Shown here: positions 21,527 to 29,773 of the stretch, piece after piece
Position numbering within the stretch: position 1 is the stretch's first letter
How the letters are laid out: the number at the start of each line of letters is the position of its first letter
Assembly (NCBI GenBank): GCA_026389365.1
Contig: JAPLHZ010000333.1
Span: forward strand, 1 to 57,291
Source: Cyanobacteriota bacterium
Lineage (GTDB): Bacteria; Cyanobacteriota; Cyanobacteriia; Leptolyngbyales; Leptolyngbyaceae
Direction: 5' to 3'
Length of the DNA stretch: 57,291 bases
Translations under genes and position numbers: made by a program
The notes under the pieces: model-generated
Databases searched by the model: none
The model's input: only the letters and a program-made list of their open reading frames with translations
What the model was told of the DNA's origin: nothing

Positions 21527-22240
21527 TTACTCACGATTACCAATGTAAAGATAGCCGTAGTAAGTAGCCATCGGAATGACGGTGGATAACACCAACAACA
21601 CAATAACCCAAGTGAATCCGCCGCCTTCTTTAGTTTCTTCACGGCTGGCAAAATTACCTTCGACATTGATATTGTCTTTGACCACAGGCGGACCAGGATC
21701 GGCTTGACCCGAAAGCACTAAGGCTAGTCGATCGGTTGCATCGGTAAAGGCTTGATTGTACTTGTTGCCATATTTCAACGGCACCAGTACAGTTTCTTTG
21801 GCGACGCTTTGGGCAATCGTATCGGGCATGATCGCTTTGGCACCTTCCCCCGTCACGATCGCCGTATTGTCCGTCTGAACATCTATTGTCAGAAGCGTCA
21901 CATTATTTTGATCCTCGGCAGTCGGAAACCAACGAACAAATAAGTCTTGGGTGAATTTTTCGATCGTTACGTCGTAGTCCAACCGACGGACTGTAACGAT
22001 GTAAGTCTCTTGACCATTATCAGTCTCGATTTTACGAAACGTCGAATTGATGGTTCCTTCAGTGGCGCGGCTCAGGACTTCGGCCTGGTCTACGACGTGG
22101 GCATTTTCTTCAAAGTCAGGAACATCGTAAATATTCGTGGCGTTCGCGGGCAGACAGATCTGTAACAACAGAACGGCTAGGACTGCGATCGCGCCGATTT
22201 GGGCTTGAAGTCGCTTGAGAGTGGGTGGGATTTGAATCAT
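21527..22240 (-). CDS. psb32: TPM-domain protein, Psb32-like photosystem II repair protein
   Basis: YDVPDFEENAHVVDQAEVLSRATEGTINSTFRKIETDNGQETYIVTVRRLDY, signal peptide and C-terminal TM; start at MIQIPPTL. Confidence 0.8.
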   Translation of the reverse strand: MIQIPPTLKRLQAQIGAIAVLAVLLLQICLPANATNIYDVPDFEENAHVVDQAEVLSRATEGTINSTFRKIETDNGQETYIVTVRRLDYDVTIEKFTQDLFVRWFPTAEDQNNVTLLTIDVQTDNTAIVTGEGAKAIMPDTIAQSVAKETVLVPLKYGNKYNQAFTDATDRLALVLSGQADPGPPVVKDNINVEGNFASREETKEGGGFTWVIVLLVLSTVIPMATYYGYLYIGNRE

Positions 22241-22376
22241 GGGGAGTATTAATAATTGCAATGACTGATTCTCTCCCCAGAATACAGGATTGTCCGAGCC
22301 TGGGATCGGCGAAGGGGATTCTGTGGGGACGGTATAATCAGGGAGAAAACCTTTTCCCGTTGAGTACGAATTTTTT

Positions 22377-22820
22377 ATGGCTTTATCCATTGGTGCAGTA
22401 GCTCCTGATTTCATCGTGAAAGACACTCAGGGCAATACCGTCAAACTTGCAGACTACGCCGGAAAAACGGTTGTGCTGTATTTTTATCCCAAAGACGATA
22501 CGCCAGGTTGCACAAAGGAAGCCTGTAGCTTTCGGGACAATTATGCGCAATACACCACCAAAGGCATTACGGTCTTCGGGGTGAGCATGGACGATGAAGC
22601 CTCACACCAAGCATTCACAGCTAAATTCACCTTGCCGTTTCCATTGCTGGCGGATGTGGATGGCGCGATCGTGACGGCTTATGATGTTGCGGGCGATCGG
22701 AATGGGGTGAAGTATGCAAAACGGGTTACCTATGTGATTGAGTCTGGCAAGATTGCTCAGGTGTATGAGACGGTGAATACTGAAACTCACGCATCTGATA
22801 TTTTGGCGGCGATCGGCTAG
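22377..22820 (+). CDS. bcp: Peroxiredoxin (Bcp/PrxQ)
   Basis: VVLYFYPKDDTPGCTKEACSFRDNYAQY. Confidence 0.93.
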   Translation: MALSIGAVAPDFIVKDTQGNTVKLADYAGKTVVLYFYPKDDTPGCTKEACSFRDNYAQYTTKGITVFGVSMDDEASHQAFTAKFTLPFPLLADVDGAIVTAYDVAGDRNGVKYAKRVTYVIESGKIAQVYETVNTETHASDILAAIG

Positions 22821-23130
22821 TTTCGTAGGGACATGGCTGGCTGAGATATGGCGGCTATGTCCCGAGGCCGATCGGGGGTTGAGGAGAATCGATCGAACTC
22901 TTTCTGTCACTGGGTTTTGGTATTTTGACTGGGTGGAAAGTGGGGCTGATTGGTTGGGCGATCTGAGGGGCGATCGTTACAAAATGCAACAGCAATAATT
23001 TCCTTTTAAGGCTGATTTGGCCGACAGTTTCAATATTTCTACGTATAATGAAAGGAGATTTGGAAACAATTCTGCCTATCACCCCTGATTTTGGTAGATA
23101 GGTGGAAAATTTCCACCTACTAATTGTTAG
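22818..23130. repeat. R1a: dispersed repeat, 313 bp, ending CTAATTGTTAG
   Basis: Near-identical and equal in length to 29430-29742; begins at the bcp stop, ends at GTTAG immediately before the next gene. Confidence 0.95.
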
Positions 23131-23186
23131 CCTGCTATCCTTAAAAGTTCTTAATTTAACTTTTCTCCATTAACTATCACTCGAAT

Positions 23187-24884
23187 ATGGCAAAAACTAA
23201 ACTTCTAAGCAATACTGACCCAGAAATTCGTGGTAAGTCAGACATGTTGGTGGTTGTACTACATGGTATTGGGCGAGATTTGAAAGACTGGTGTGAAGCA
23301 GTCAGAGAATATCTACCAGACGCTGATTTGCTTGTTCCGCAATATCACTCAAATATAGTCTCCAATGTTGATCCAAGAAGAGTTGCAGATCAACTTGTGC
23401 AATATATTCATGAGATTGATATAAGTCGCTCAAAGCGCTCAGATGGTGGTGAATATAAAAGTATTATTCTGATTGGATATAGCGGAGGTGGATTAATTAT
23501 CCGTAAGACCTACCTAATAGCTATGGGGTATGGTGATGATGAAAAAATAATCCGCAACTTCAAGCCGTTTCCATGGGTTAAGAAGGTTGAGCGTATCCTT
23601 TTGATGGCTGGTCTTAACCGAGGAATTTCCAATACTAATAAGCCTGAGCATATGAGCTGGCTTTTCTATGCAATTCAAAGATTAGGTTGGGTTGCCCTTC
23701 CACCGCTGGGAATAGGAAAGTTTGTCTCTCATCTGAAACAAGGTTCGCCCTTTGTAGCAAATTTAAGAGTTCAATGGATTCGGCTCAGTCAATCCCCAAA
23801 TGTCCAACTTCCGCCAACCATTCAGCTTCTAGGGGATATCGATGAAGTTGTATCAGAGGCAGACAATATAGACGTGCTTGCAGATGCAGGTTTTAAGTAT
23901 CTCAAAATTCGAGATACGGGACATGCCTCAATTCGCGACTTTAAGAACCCTGCTGTTGGTTCTCATCGAAAGGAAAGATTCCATCACGCACTAACCGCTC
24001 CTATTGAAAGTCTAGATAATGATTCAATTTCCTATGAAGATGAAGTCGGACAAGCCAAAGACCATGTTGTCTTTATTATGCATGGCATTCGAGACATGGG
24101 CTTGTGGACAAGCAGAATCGGTGAAACTGTAGAATCAGTTGCCCACCAACTTGGACAATCTGTAGTTCCCATCAAAGCAGGGTATGGCTATTTCCCAATG
24201 CTAAGGTTTTTGTTTCTGGGGTCACGACAAGTAAACGTTCGCTGGTTCATGGATCGATATACGGAGGTGATCGCCCGCTACCCAAATGCAAAAATCAGTT
24301 TTATTGGGCACAGTAACGGTACCTATCTATTAGCTAGTGCCCTTAAAAGATATCATGCTTGTAAAATGCATCATGTAGCTTTTGCAGGAAGTGTAGTTCC
24401 TAAAAATTATCCTTGGGATAATTTAATCCAACAAGGGCGTGTAAAGGCAATTCGCAATGACATAGCATCGGCAGATTGGGTGGTCGGCATCTTTCCAGGC
24501 TTCTTTGAGTTACTAAAACTCAGCGATATTGGTACTGCTGGACACAATGGTTTTCAAGATGATGCTCCTAAGAATAGCTCTTTTGACAAATATTTTAAAG
24601 GTGATCACAATGCTGCAATTCAGCTCCAAAATCATAATTCATTAGCGCACTTTATTCTATTAGGTGGAAGAGTTGCACCTGAGGAAGGACTGCTCGTAGA
24701 ACAGCAGGAAAGTTCAGTAGTAATGTTTGCTAAACTATGTTGGTTAGTTTGGTTGCTAATTTTTGCAATCCTAGTTTCCCTGGGTTTTCTATTTGCTTGG
24801 CTACTAACTCTTTTGGGTATTCCATTCCCTGCTGCTTGGGTAATTTATGGCGGTTTTGTATTGCTCCTACTTTACACACTGTAA
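23187..24884 (+). CDS. Tandem alpha/beta-hydrolase-domain protein with C-terminal TM helices (putative cassette gene 1)
   Basis: Two nucleophile elbows, GYSGGG and GHSNGT; repeated start motifs VVLHGIGRDLKDW and VFIMHGIRDMGLW; C-terminal hydrophobic hairpin. Confidence 0.75.
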   Translation: MAKTKLLSNTDPEIRGKSDMLVVVLHGIGRDLKDWCEAVREYLPDADLLVPQYHSNIVSNVDPRRVADQLVQYIHEIDISRSKRSDGGEYKSIILIGYSGGGLIIRKTYLIAMGYGDDEKIIRNFKPFPWVKKVERILLMAGLNRGISNTNKPEHMSWLFYAIQRLGWVALPPLGIGKFVSHLKQGSPFVANLRVQWIRLSQSPNVQLPPTIQLLGDIDEVVSEADNIDVLADAGFKYLKIRDTGHASIRDFKNPAVGSHRKERFHHALTAPIESLDNDSISYEDEVGQAKDHVVFIMHGIRDMGLWTSRIGETVESVAHQLGQSVVPIKAGYGYFPMLRFLFLGSRQVNVRWFMDRYTEVIARYPNAKISFIGHSNGTYLLASALKRYHACKMHHVAFAGSVVPKNYPWDNLIQQGRVKAIRNDIASADWVVGIFPGFFELLKLSDIGTAGHNGFQDDAPKNSSFDKYFKGDHNAAIQLQNHNSLAHFILLGGRVAPEEGLLVEQQESSVVMFAKLCWLVWLLIFAILVSLGFLFAWLLTLLGIPFPAAWVIYGGFVLLLLYTL

Positions 24885-24997
24885 TTTAACCCAACCTCAG
24901 GCAGTACTTAACAAGTATTCATTCAAGTTGTCATTTCCAACTATTTGAAGTAATTGCCTTGCAAAGATTTACATGCATTTCAAGCTGTAAGGCTGAA

Positions 24998-25084
24998 GGC
25001 TAACAAGCCCGCTGCACCGGAATAAATTCAACCTGTTGTTTGGATGCAACAATGATCTGCATCCGGTGAGCGGGAACGTTAGAC
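24998..25084 (+). other. attC-like site A
   Basis: GGCTAAC-AAG-CCCGCT-G-CACCGGA ... TCCGGTG-AGCGGG-AAC-GTTAGAC: paired R boxes, 3-nt spacer, 6-bp stem, bulged G, 7-bp stem. Confidence 0.8.
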
Positions 25085-25209
25085 CGCTGAACTAAATGTA
25101 GGGGCATAGTTAAGAGACTGTTTTGGGGCTTGATCAAGTAGGCGAAAGCCCATAGCTGATGGGGTTGAATTGTGTAAGTTATGAGATATTTCAAAAGGAG
25201 AATCTTCAA

Positions 25210-25617
25210 ATGGCCATGTCTGAAAAGTTAATAGAATTGGTCAATGTAATGTGGAAACGAATAAAGTCTTTGAGTGCCGAAAAAAATGTTTTGCCTGAAG
25301 CTGCAAGCGAAGCCATAGAGAAAGATTTCATTCTTAAGAATCACCAAGAAATAGTTGAAATCATAGAGTCTAAGATTCATTTGGCAGGTGATTCCGCTAA
25401 CAGTAAAGAATTGATCAATGAGTTACTGAAGTATATCAAGCACGTTGCAGTTTACAAAACAATTCGTTCTATAAAGGAACTTCAGAGATTTAATCCGATT
25501 GACCTAAATGAGCCGTTTCCCGAAAAAATTTTTCCATTAGTTGAAAATAACTTTCGAGAGTTGCAAAACAAATATGAGAAGCTTAAAAAAGTTAAATTTG
25601 GAGAACTTAATGAATGA
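25210..25617 (+). CDS. Hypothetical all-alpha protein (putative cassette gene 2)
   Basis: ATG at 25210 preceded by AAAGGAG; flanked by attC-like sites A and B. Confidence 0.6.
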   Translation: MAMSEKLIELVNVMWKRIKSLSAEKNVLPEAASEAIEKDFILKNHQEIVEIIESKIHLAGDSANSKELINELLKYIKHVAVYKTIRSIKELQRFNPIDLNEPFPEKIFPLVENNFRELQNKYEKLKKVKFGELNE

Positions 25618-25630
25618 ATTTAATTGCGCT

Positions 25631-25718
25631 GTCTAACCGTTCAAATGCAGCGGACAATCAAAATCCGTTGGTAGCTGAGCTTGAGTTCTACTGCCGCCGC
25701 TGATTTGAGTCGTTAGAA
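25631..25718 (+). other. attC-like site B
   Basis: GTCTAAC-CGT-TCAAAT-G-CAGCGG ... CCGCTG-ATTTGA-GTC-GTTAGAA, perfect stems with one extrahelical G. Confidence 0.82.
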
Positions 25719-25801
25719 AGATAGTACGATCGAACTCTCAACCCGCCAGTAAATGCGAGTATCAATTAACTCGATCGAGATTCCGTTATAATTTCAATAT
25801 G
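25719..25801 (+). repeat. R2 copy 1: post-attC leader with -10-like TATAAT
   Basis: AAGATAGTACGATCG...AAATGCGAGTATCAATTA...CCGTTATAATTTCAATATG; also after sites C (29285-29370) and D (30879-30951, truncated). Confidence 0.8.
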
Positions 25802-25826
25802 ACCGATCGCCCTTGAGGAAGCACCG

Positions 25827-25990
25827 ATGAATCTAGCGCGCTCAACATCCACCCTCACAGGACATATCTTGTTGGAAACCCTAGAAGAGGGTTATTCCGC
25901 ATAGATTGCTGAATTTTCTGACTGTCGAGTCATTGCAGAATCCAAAGAAGCAGCGATCGCTGCCATGTTGAAGATTTCTAGTTTCTCCTA
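25827..25990 (+). pseudogene. HicB-like gene fragment with in-frame stop
   Basis: ~160 bp nearly identical to 26853-27015; MNLARSTSTLTGHILLETLEEGYSA*IAEFSDCRVIAESKEAAIAA (TGG to TAG). Confidence 0.75.
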
Positions 25991-26140
25991 AAATAAATGA
26001 GCTGATGCGGTCGCTTCCATAATTCTGGAAGAACTTGAAGATGATCAATGCATAACACAAACGTTAGGCCTATCCTGAAGCGATCGTCCCCTTCCCCAAG
26101 TTATGATTGGATTACTTGAAGTCGCAGCGAGGTCAATCCT

Positions 26141-26440
26141 ATGGCAGTTTCTCCAGAGGAGAGGTTACACCCACGACAACCCCGATACAGTAAAGAAGAG
26201 TTTGCCCAGCGTGGCGATGCACTCTATGAATCAGAGGTGCGATCACAAGTCGAAGAAGGTAATCACGGCAAGATAGTGGCGATCGACATCGAAACTGGAG
26301 CCTTTGAACTAGCTGATGATACGATCGCCGCCACCGATCGCCTTTATGAGCGTGTACCCGATGCCCAGCCTTGGGTCATTCGGATCGGACATCGCACAGT
26401 CTATCGTTTCGGGTCGCGGAGCTTGAAGAAGTCAGTATGA
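26141..26440 (+). CDS. Conserved hypothetical protein, upstream partner of an aspartyl protease-like gene
   Basis: 99 aa ORF overlapping the next start by ATGA. Confidence 0.6.
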   Translation: MAVSPEERLHPRQPRYSKEEFAQRGDALYESEVRSQVEEGNHGKIVAIDIETGAFELADDTIAATDRLYERVPDAQPWVIRIGHRTVYRFGSRSLKKSV

Positions 26441-26808
26441 TGCAAGGCTTTGTGAATCAGAATTGTGAAGCGATGCTGCCGATCGTTGTTGGTCGTGACA
26501 ATAAACCCAGACAAATGGTTGAGGCATTGATTGATACGGGATTTACAGGATTCTTGTCCCTACCATTGTCGATGATTGAGTCGCTGGGGTTACCTTGGAT
26601 CTTCAGTGATTCTGTCACATTGGGTGATGGCAGTGAAGTAATTTTTCAGATGTACCGTGCCACTGTCATCTGGGACGGACAATTTAAGGTCGTGGATGTG
26701 GCAGAATCAGAATCAGAGCCACTTTTAGGCATGAGTTTGCTGTATGGATTTAAGCTCCAAGTTGAAGCTATTGAGCGTGGCACTGTTAGCATTGAAGCGA
26801 TGACATAG
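26437..26808 (+). CDS. Clan AA (retropepsin-like) aspartic protease family protein
   Basis: MVEALIDTGFTGFLSLPLSMIESLGL (D-T-G motif) and ESEPLLGMSLL. Confidence 0.7.
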   Translation: MMQGFVNQNCEAMLPIVVGRDNKPRQMVEALIDTGFTGFLSLPLSMIESLGLPWIFSDSVTLGDGSEVIFQMYRATVIWDGQFKVVDVAESESEPLLGMSLLYGFKLQVEAIERGTVSIEAMT

Positions 26809-26832
26809 TGAATATTAATCGGTTGGGGAGCA

Positions 26833-26852
26833 GTCTAACAACGCCCATGCAC
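26833..26852 (+). other. Truncated attC-like left half site F
   Basis: GTCTAAC-AAC-GCCCAT-G-CAC fits the left-arm register of sites A-D, then joins directly to the HicB-like promoter/gene segment at ACCGATCGCCC. Confidence 0.5.
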
Positions 26853-26877
26853 ACCGATCGCCCCTGAGGAAGCACCG

Positions 26878-27402
26878 ATGAATCTAGCGCGCTCAACATC
26901 TACCCGCGCAGGACATATCTTGTTGGAAACCCTAGAAGACGGTTATTCCCCATGGATTGCTGAATTTTCGGACTGTAGAGTCATTGCAGAATCCAAAGAA
27001 GCCGCGATCGCTGCTTTAGAAATCATCCTTACTAAACGAATGAAAACGATCGAAGTGATCCCATTACCGATTTCGTCTGGAAATTCTGAAAATATTTGGC
27101 TTAAACTCGGCGGCAGCTTGAAAGATAATCCTAGTTTTATTGAATGGAGCGATCGGTTCTGGGATGACAAACAGCAAAATACTGATGATGATGAAATTTT
27201 GTCTGTGGAAGACTGTCTGAGGTTGATAGGAGTTTACGAAAACTACTATCGCAGAATCCCAATCTCCGTAAAAAGAGACTACAAAAAGATATGCGAATTG
27301 CTGCGATCGCCCTTGCCAATGATGCGATCGTCTACAACACAACCAGCGGAAAAATTCATGAAAAAGTTGACTCGTCGAAAGTTTATAGTTAATGAAATGT
27401 AA
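26878..27402 (+). CDS. HicB-like N-terminal domain protein with extended C-terminus
   Basis: HILLETLEDGYSPWIAEFSDCRVIAESKEAAIAALEIIL. Confidence 0.5.
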   Translation: MNLARSTSTRAGHILLETLEDGYSPWIAEFSDCRVIAESKEAAIAALEIILTKRMKTIEVIPLPISSGNSENIWLKLGGSLKDNPSFIEWSDRFWDDKQQNTDDDEILSVEDCLRLIGVYENYYRRIPISVKRDYKKICELLRSPLPMMRSSTTQPAEKFMKKLTRRKFIVNEM

Positions 27403-27494
27403 CACGCCTTTTTAACCCTAATTAGCTGATAAAAATTCGTTTTGCACTCTAGATTGAACTCAAAAATGTTATTGCCGTTATAATCTAAAGATAT

Positions 27495-27758
27495 TTGTTT
27501 TTAGAGGGTATAACTATGACAAATCAAGAGGTTTTAAGCGAGTTTTTATCTCTCCCTGCTGACGCACAAAGCCAAGTAGTCAGTCTGATAGCCTTCTTGA
27601 AGCAGAAGTACACGTATGCTGAACCGCACTCTCCTTCATTAAAAGTTGATTTAGTGAATGATCCTTTTGTTGGAATGTGGCGCGATCGTCAAGATTTAGG
27701 TAGCACTACTTGGGTGCGAAATTTACGACAAAGCGAGTGGTCAAAGACAAATGGCTAG
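27495..27758 (+). CDS. Putative antitoxin of a VapBC-type pair (likely start MTNQEV at 27516)
   Basis: MTNQEVLSEFLSLPADAQSQVVSLIAFLKQKY, overlaps the start of a PIN-domain frame. Confidence 0.6.
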   Translation: MFLEGITMTNQEVLSEFLSLPADAQSQVVSLIAFLKQKYTYAEPHSPSLKVDLVNDPFVGMWRDRQDLGSTTWVRNLRQSEWSKTNG

Positions 27759-28245
27759 TTCCACTATCGTAGATACCGACATAATCATTGATGTTGGTCG
27801 TGGTATTCCTGAAGCCGCCAATTGTCTGCAAAGGCTAAAATCAAGTTCCAGATTGGCAATTAGCATAGTCACAACAAATGGAATTAATTGTTGGATGCAC
27901 TAACAAGGAATGAGAACTAAATAAGATCCAGAACTGGGATTCCCTTAAACTCTTCCTAGAAGCCATAAGGGTTTCAAGAATTATGAGTGTTATTAAATCC
28001 TCGTTCCCAAGTCAGAATTACGGACTCTAGAAAAATTCCTCCAACAGTTTGAGGTAATTAGAATTGACCAGCCTATTTCAGATAAAGCGGTTGACTTGTT
28101 ACGATTGTATCGGCTAAGTCATGGCTTACTCATTGCCGATGGCTTGATCGCAGCTACGGCAATCATATACGAGTCACCTTTCATAACCAAAAACCAACGA
28201 GATTACCGATTTATCCAGAATCTCAATCTATTACCCTACCTGTAG
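27751..28245 (+). pseudogene. VapC-like PIN toxin disrupted by a frameshift and a ~105 bp insertion
   Basis: ATGGCTAGTTCC... SSTIVDTDIIIDVGRGIPEAANCLQRL...SIVT, then broken; resumes RTLEKFLQQFEVIRIDQPISDKAVDLLRLYRLSHGLLIADGLIAATAI. Confidence 0.7.
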
Positions 28246-28251
28246 CCAAAA

Positions 28252-28335
28252 GCCTAACGCTGCGTTGATACGGACGGTACAGAGGTTATCGGTAGGTGTT
28301 CGAGGTTGTCTGCCGCGTTCTAACTGATGTTAACC
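28252..28335 (+). other. Degenerate attC-like site E
   Basis: GCCTAAC-GCT-GCGTTGATACGGAC ... GTCTGCCGCGTTCTAACT-GAT-GTTAACC; correct spacing (84 bp) but imperfect pairing. Confidence 0.45.
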
Positions 28336-28490
28336 ACCAGAAGGCATTATTCAAAAACTTCTTTTCTCTACTGGATGAAAGTGAGCCGATCACGAGCGGC
28401 TGGGAACTTTAGTGGAGGCAATCAAGTTAGTCATGGAGAGCGCCATCGTTCATAATAGACGGTAGACACCTTCAACCTTAGGAGCCGTCT

Positions 28491-28718
28491 ATGTTGCTAC
28501 AAGAAGTCAAGGAACAGGTCTTCAAACTGCCACCAAGCGATCGTCTTGCGTTAGTCAGTGCCATCATTGAGTCCTTACAAGAACAGCCAGTTCCCAGGGC
28601 TGATCGTTCTGACGCGATTCAACGGATGCGAGGCTTACTAAAGACAGACCAACCTGCACCGACCGATGAGGAAGTGGCAGCGATGTTAGACGAGCGACGG
28701 GTGGAGAGGTATCTTTAG
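28491..28718 (+). CDS. Antitoxin of VapBC-type pair
   Basis: MLLQEVKEQVFKLPPSDRLALVSAIIESLQEQP; overlaps the next gene by one base. Confidence 0.65.
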   Translation: MLLQEVKEQVFKLPPSDRLALVSAIIESLQEQPVPRADRSDAIQRMRGLLKTDQPAPTDEEVAAMLDERRVERYL

Positions 28719-29146
28719 TGAGGGTATTAATTGATACCAATATCACCTTGGATTTTCTGTTGCGACGAGAGCCATTTTTCCAAGATGCAGAGTTGATATT
28801 TCAAGCGATCGATGTGGGTCAAGTCATCGGCTATGTTACGGCAACAACGCTCACGGATATTTTCTACATTTCTCGCAAACATACTCGCAGTGTTGATCAA
28901 GCACGGCAAGCAGTTTCAGAAACGTTGACTGTTATGGTCGTTTGTCCAATTGATCGAGCCGTTTTGGAATCAGCCTTCAACTCTGGCTTGGTTGATTTTG
29001 AAGATGCTGTTCAAATTTTTGGTGCGGTTTCCCAAGGGTTAGATGGTATTCTGACCCGCGATAATAAAGGCTTTTTGAGTTCGCCCATACCTGTTTTTTC
29101 CATTCAAGAGTTGTTGCAGCAACTGGGGACGCAGAATCGGGGGTAG
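28718..29146 (+). CDS. PIN-domain toxin (VapC-like), GTG start
   Basis: VLIDTNITLDFLLRREPFFQDAELIF...GLVDFEDAVQIFGAVSQGLDGILTRDNKGF. Confidence 0.85.
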   Translation: MRVLIDTNITLDFLLRREPFFQDAELIFQAIDVGQVIGYVTATTLTDIFYISRKHTRSVDQARQAVSETLTVMVVCPIDRAVLESAFNSGLVDFEDAVQIFGAVSQGLDGILTRDNKGFLSSPIPVFSIQELLQQLGTQNRG

Positions 29147-29197
29147 TTGGTGAGGATGCATAGATCTCGATCGTATTGTCAGGTTGTCGCAAACGCA

Positions 29198-29284
29198 GTC
29201 CAACCACCCTAGTGCAGCGGACGGAATCAAGATCTTGGTGGTGAGGCAAAAGCTATCTGCCGCCGCTGACTAGGAACGTTAGAA
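29198..29284 (+). other. attC-like site C
   Basis: GTCCAAC-CAC-CCTAGT-G-CAGCGG ... CCGCTG-ACTAGG-AAC-GTTAGAA. Confidence 0.8.
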
Positions 29285-29385
29285 AGATAGTGAGATCGCC
29301 CTCTCAAGCAACCGCCAGCAAATGCGAGTATCAATTAGCTCGATCGAGATTCCGTTATAATTTCAATATGACCGATCGCGGATCC

Positions 29386-29430
29386 ATTGCGGGTTCCGAT
29401 CGTAATGATGTGAAGTATACGAAATGGATT
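29386..29430 (+). pseudogene. bcp internal fragment
   Basis: GATCGTAATGATGTGAAGTATACGAAATGGATTA resembles bcp GATCGGAATGGGGTGAAGTATGCAAAACGGGTTA. Confidence 0.55.
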
Positions 29431-29742
29431 AGTTTCATGGGGACATGGCTGGCTGAGATATGGCGGCTATGTCCCTGATGCCGATCGGGAGTTGAGGAGA
29501 ATCGATCGAACTCTTTTTGTCACTGGGTTTTGGTATTTTGACTGGGTGGAAAGTGGGGCTGATTGGTTGGGCGATCTGAGGGGCGATCGTTACAAAATGC
29601 AGCAGCAATAATTTCCTTTTAAGGCTGATTTGGCTGACAGTTTCAATCTTTCTACGTATAATGACAGAATATTTGGAAACATTCTGCCTATCACCCCTGA
29701 TTTTGGTAGATAGGTGGAAAATTTCCACCTACTAATTGTTAG
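29430..29742. repeat. R1b: second copy of the 313-bp repeat
   Basis: TAGTTTCATGGGGACATGGCTGGCTGAG...CCACCTACTAATTGTTAG, near-identical to 22818-23130. Confidence 0.95.
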
Positions 29743-29773
29743 ACAGCGGTTTTTAGTTGAGTGAGTAAGATAA

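Noticed and set aside
22855-23082. Minus-strand ORF, also present in R1b (29435-29728)
   Set aside because: The frame is shared only because the whole 313-bp repeat is duplicated; differences change amino acids as often as not, so coding is not supported
25000-25209. 69 aa minus-strand ORF
   Set aside because: Reads through attC-like site A and the upstream region of the 25210 gene; no RBS or family resemblance
26063-26069. GTTAGGC matching the attC R' consensus
   Set aside because: No pairing left arm found within ~100 bp, so a site cannot be supported
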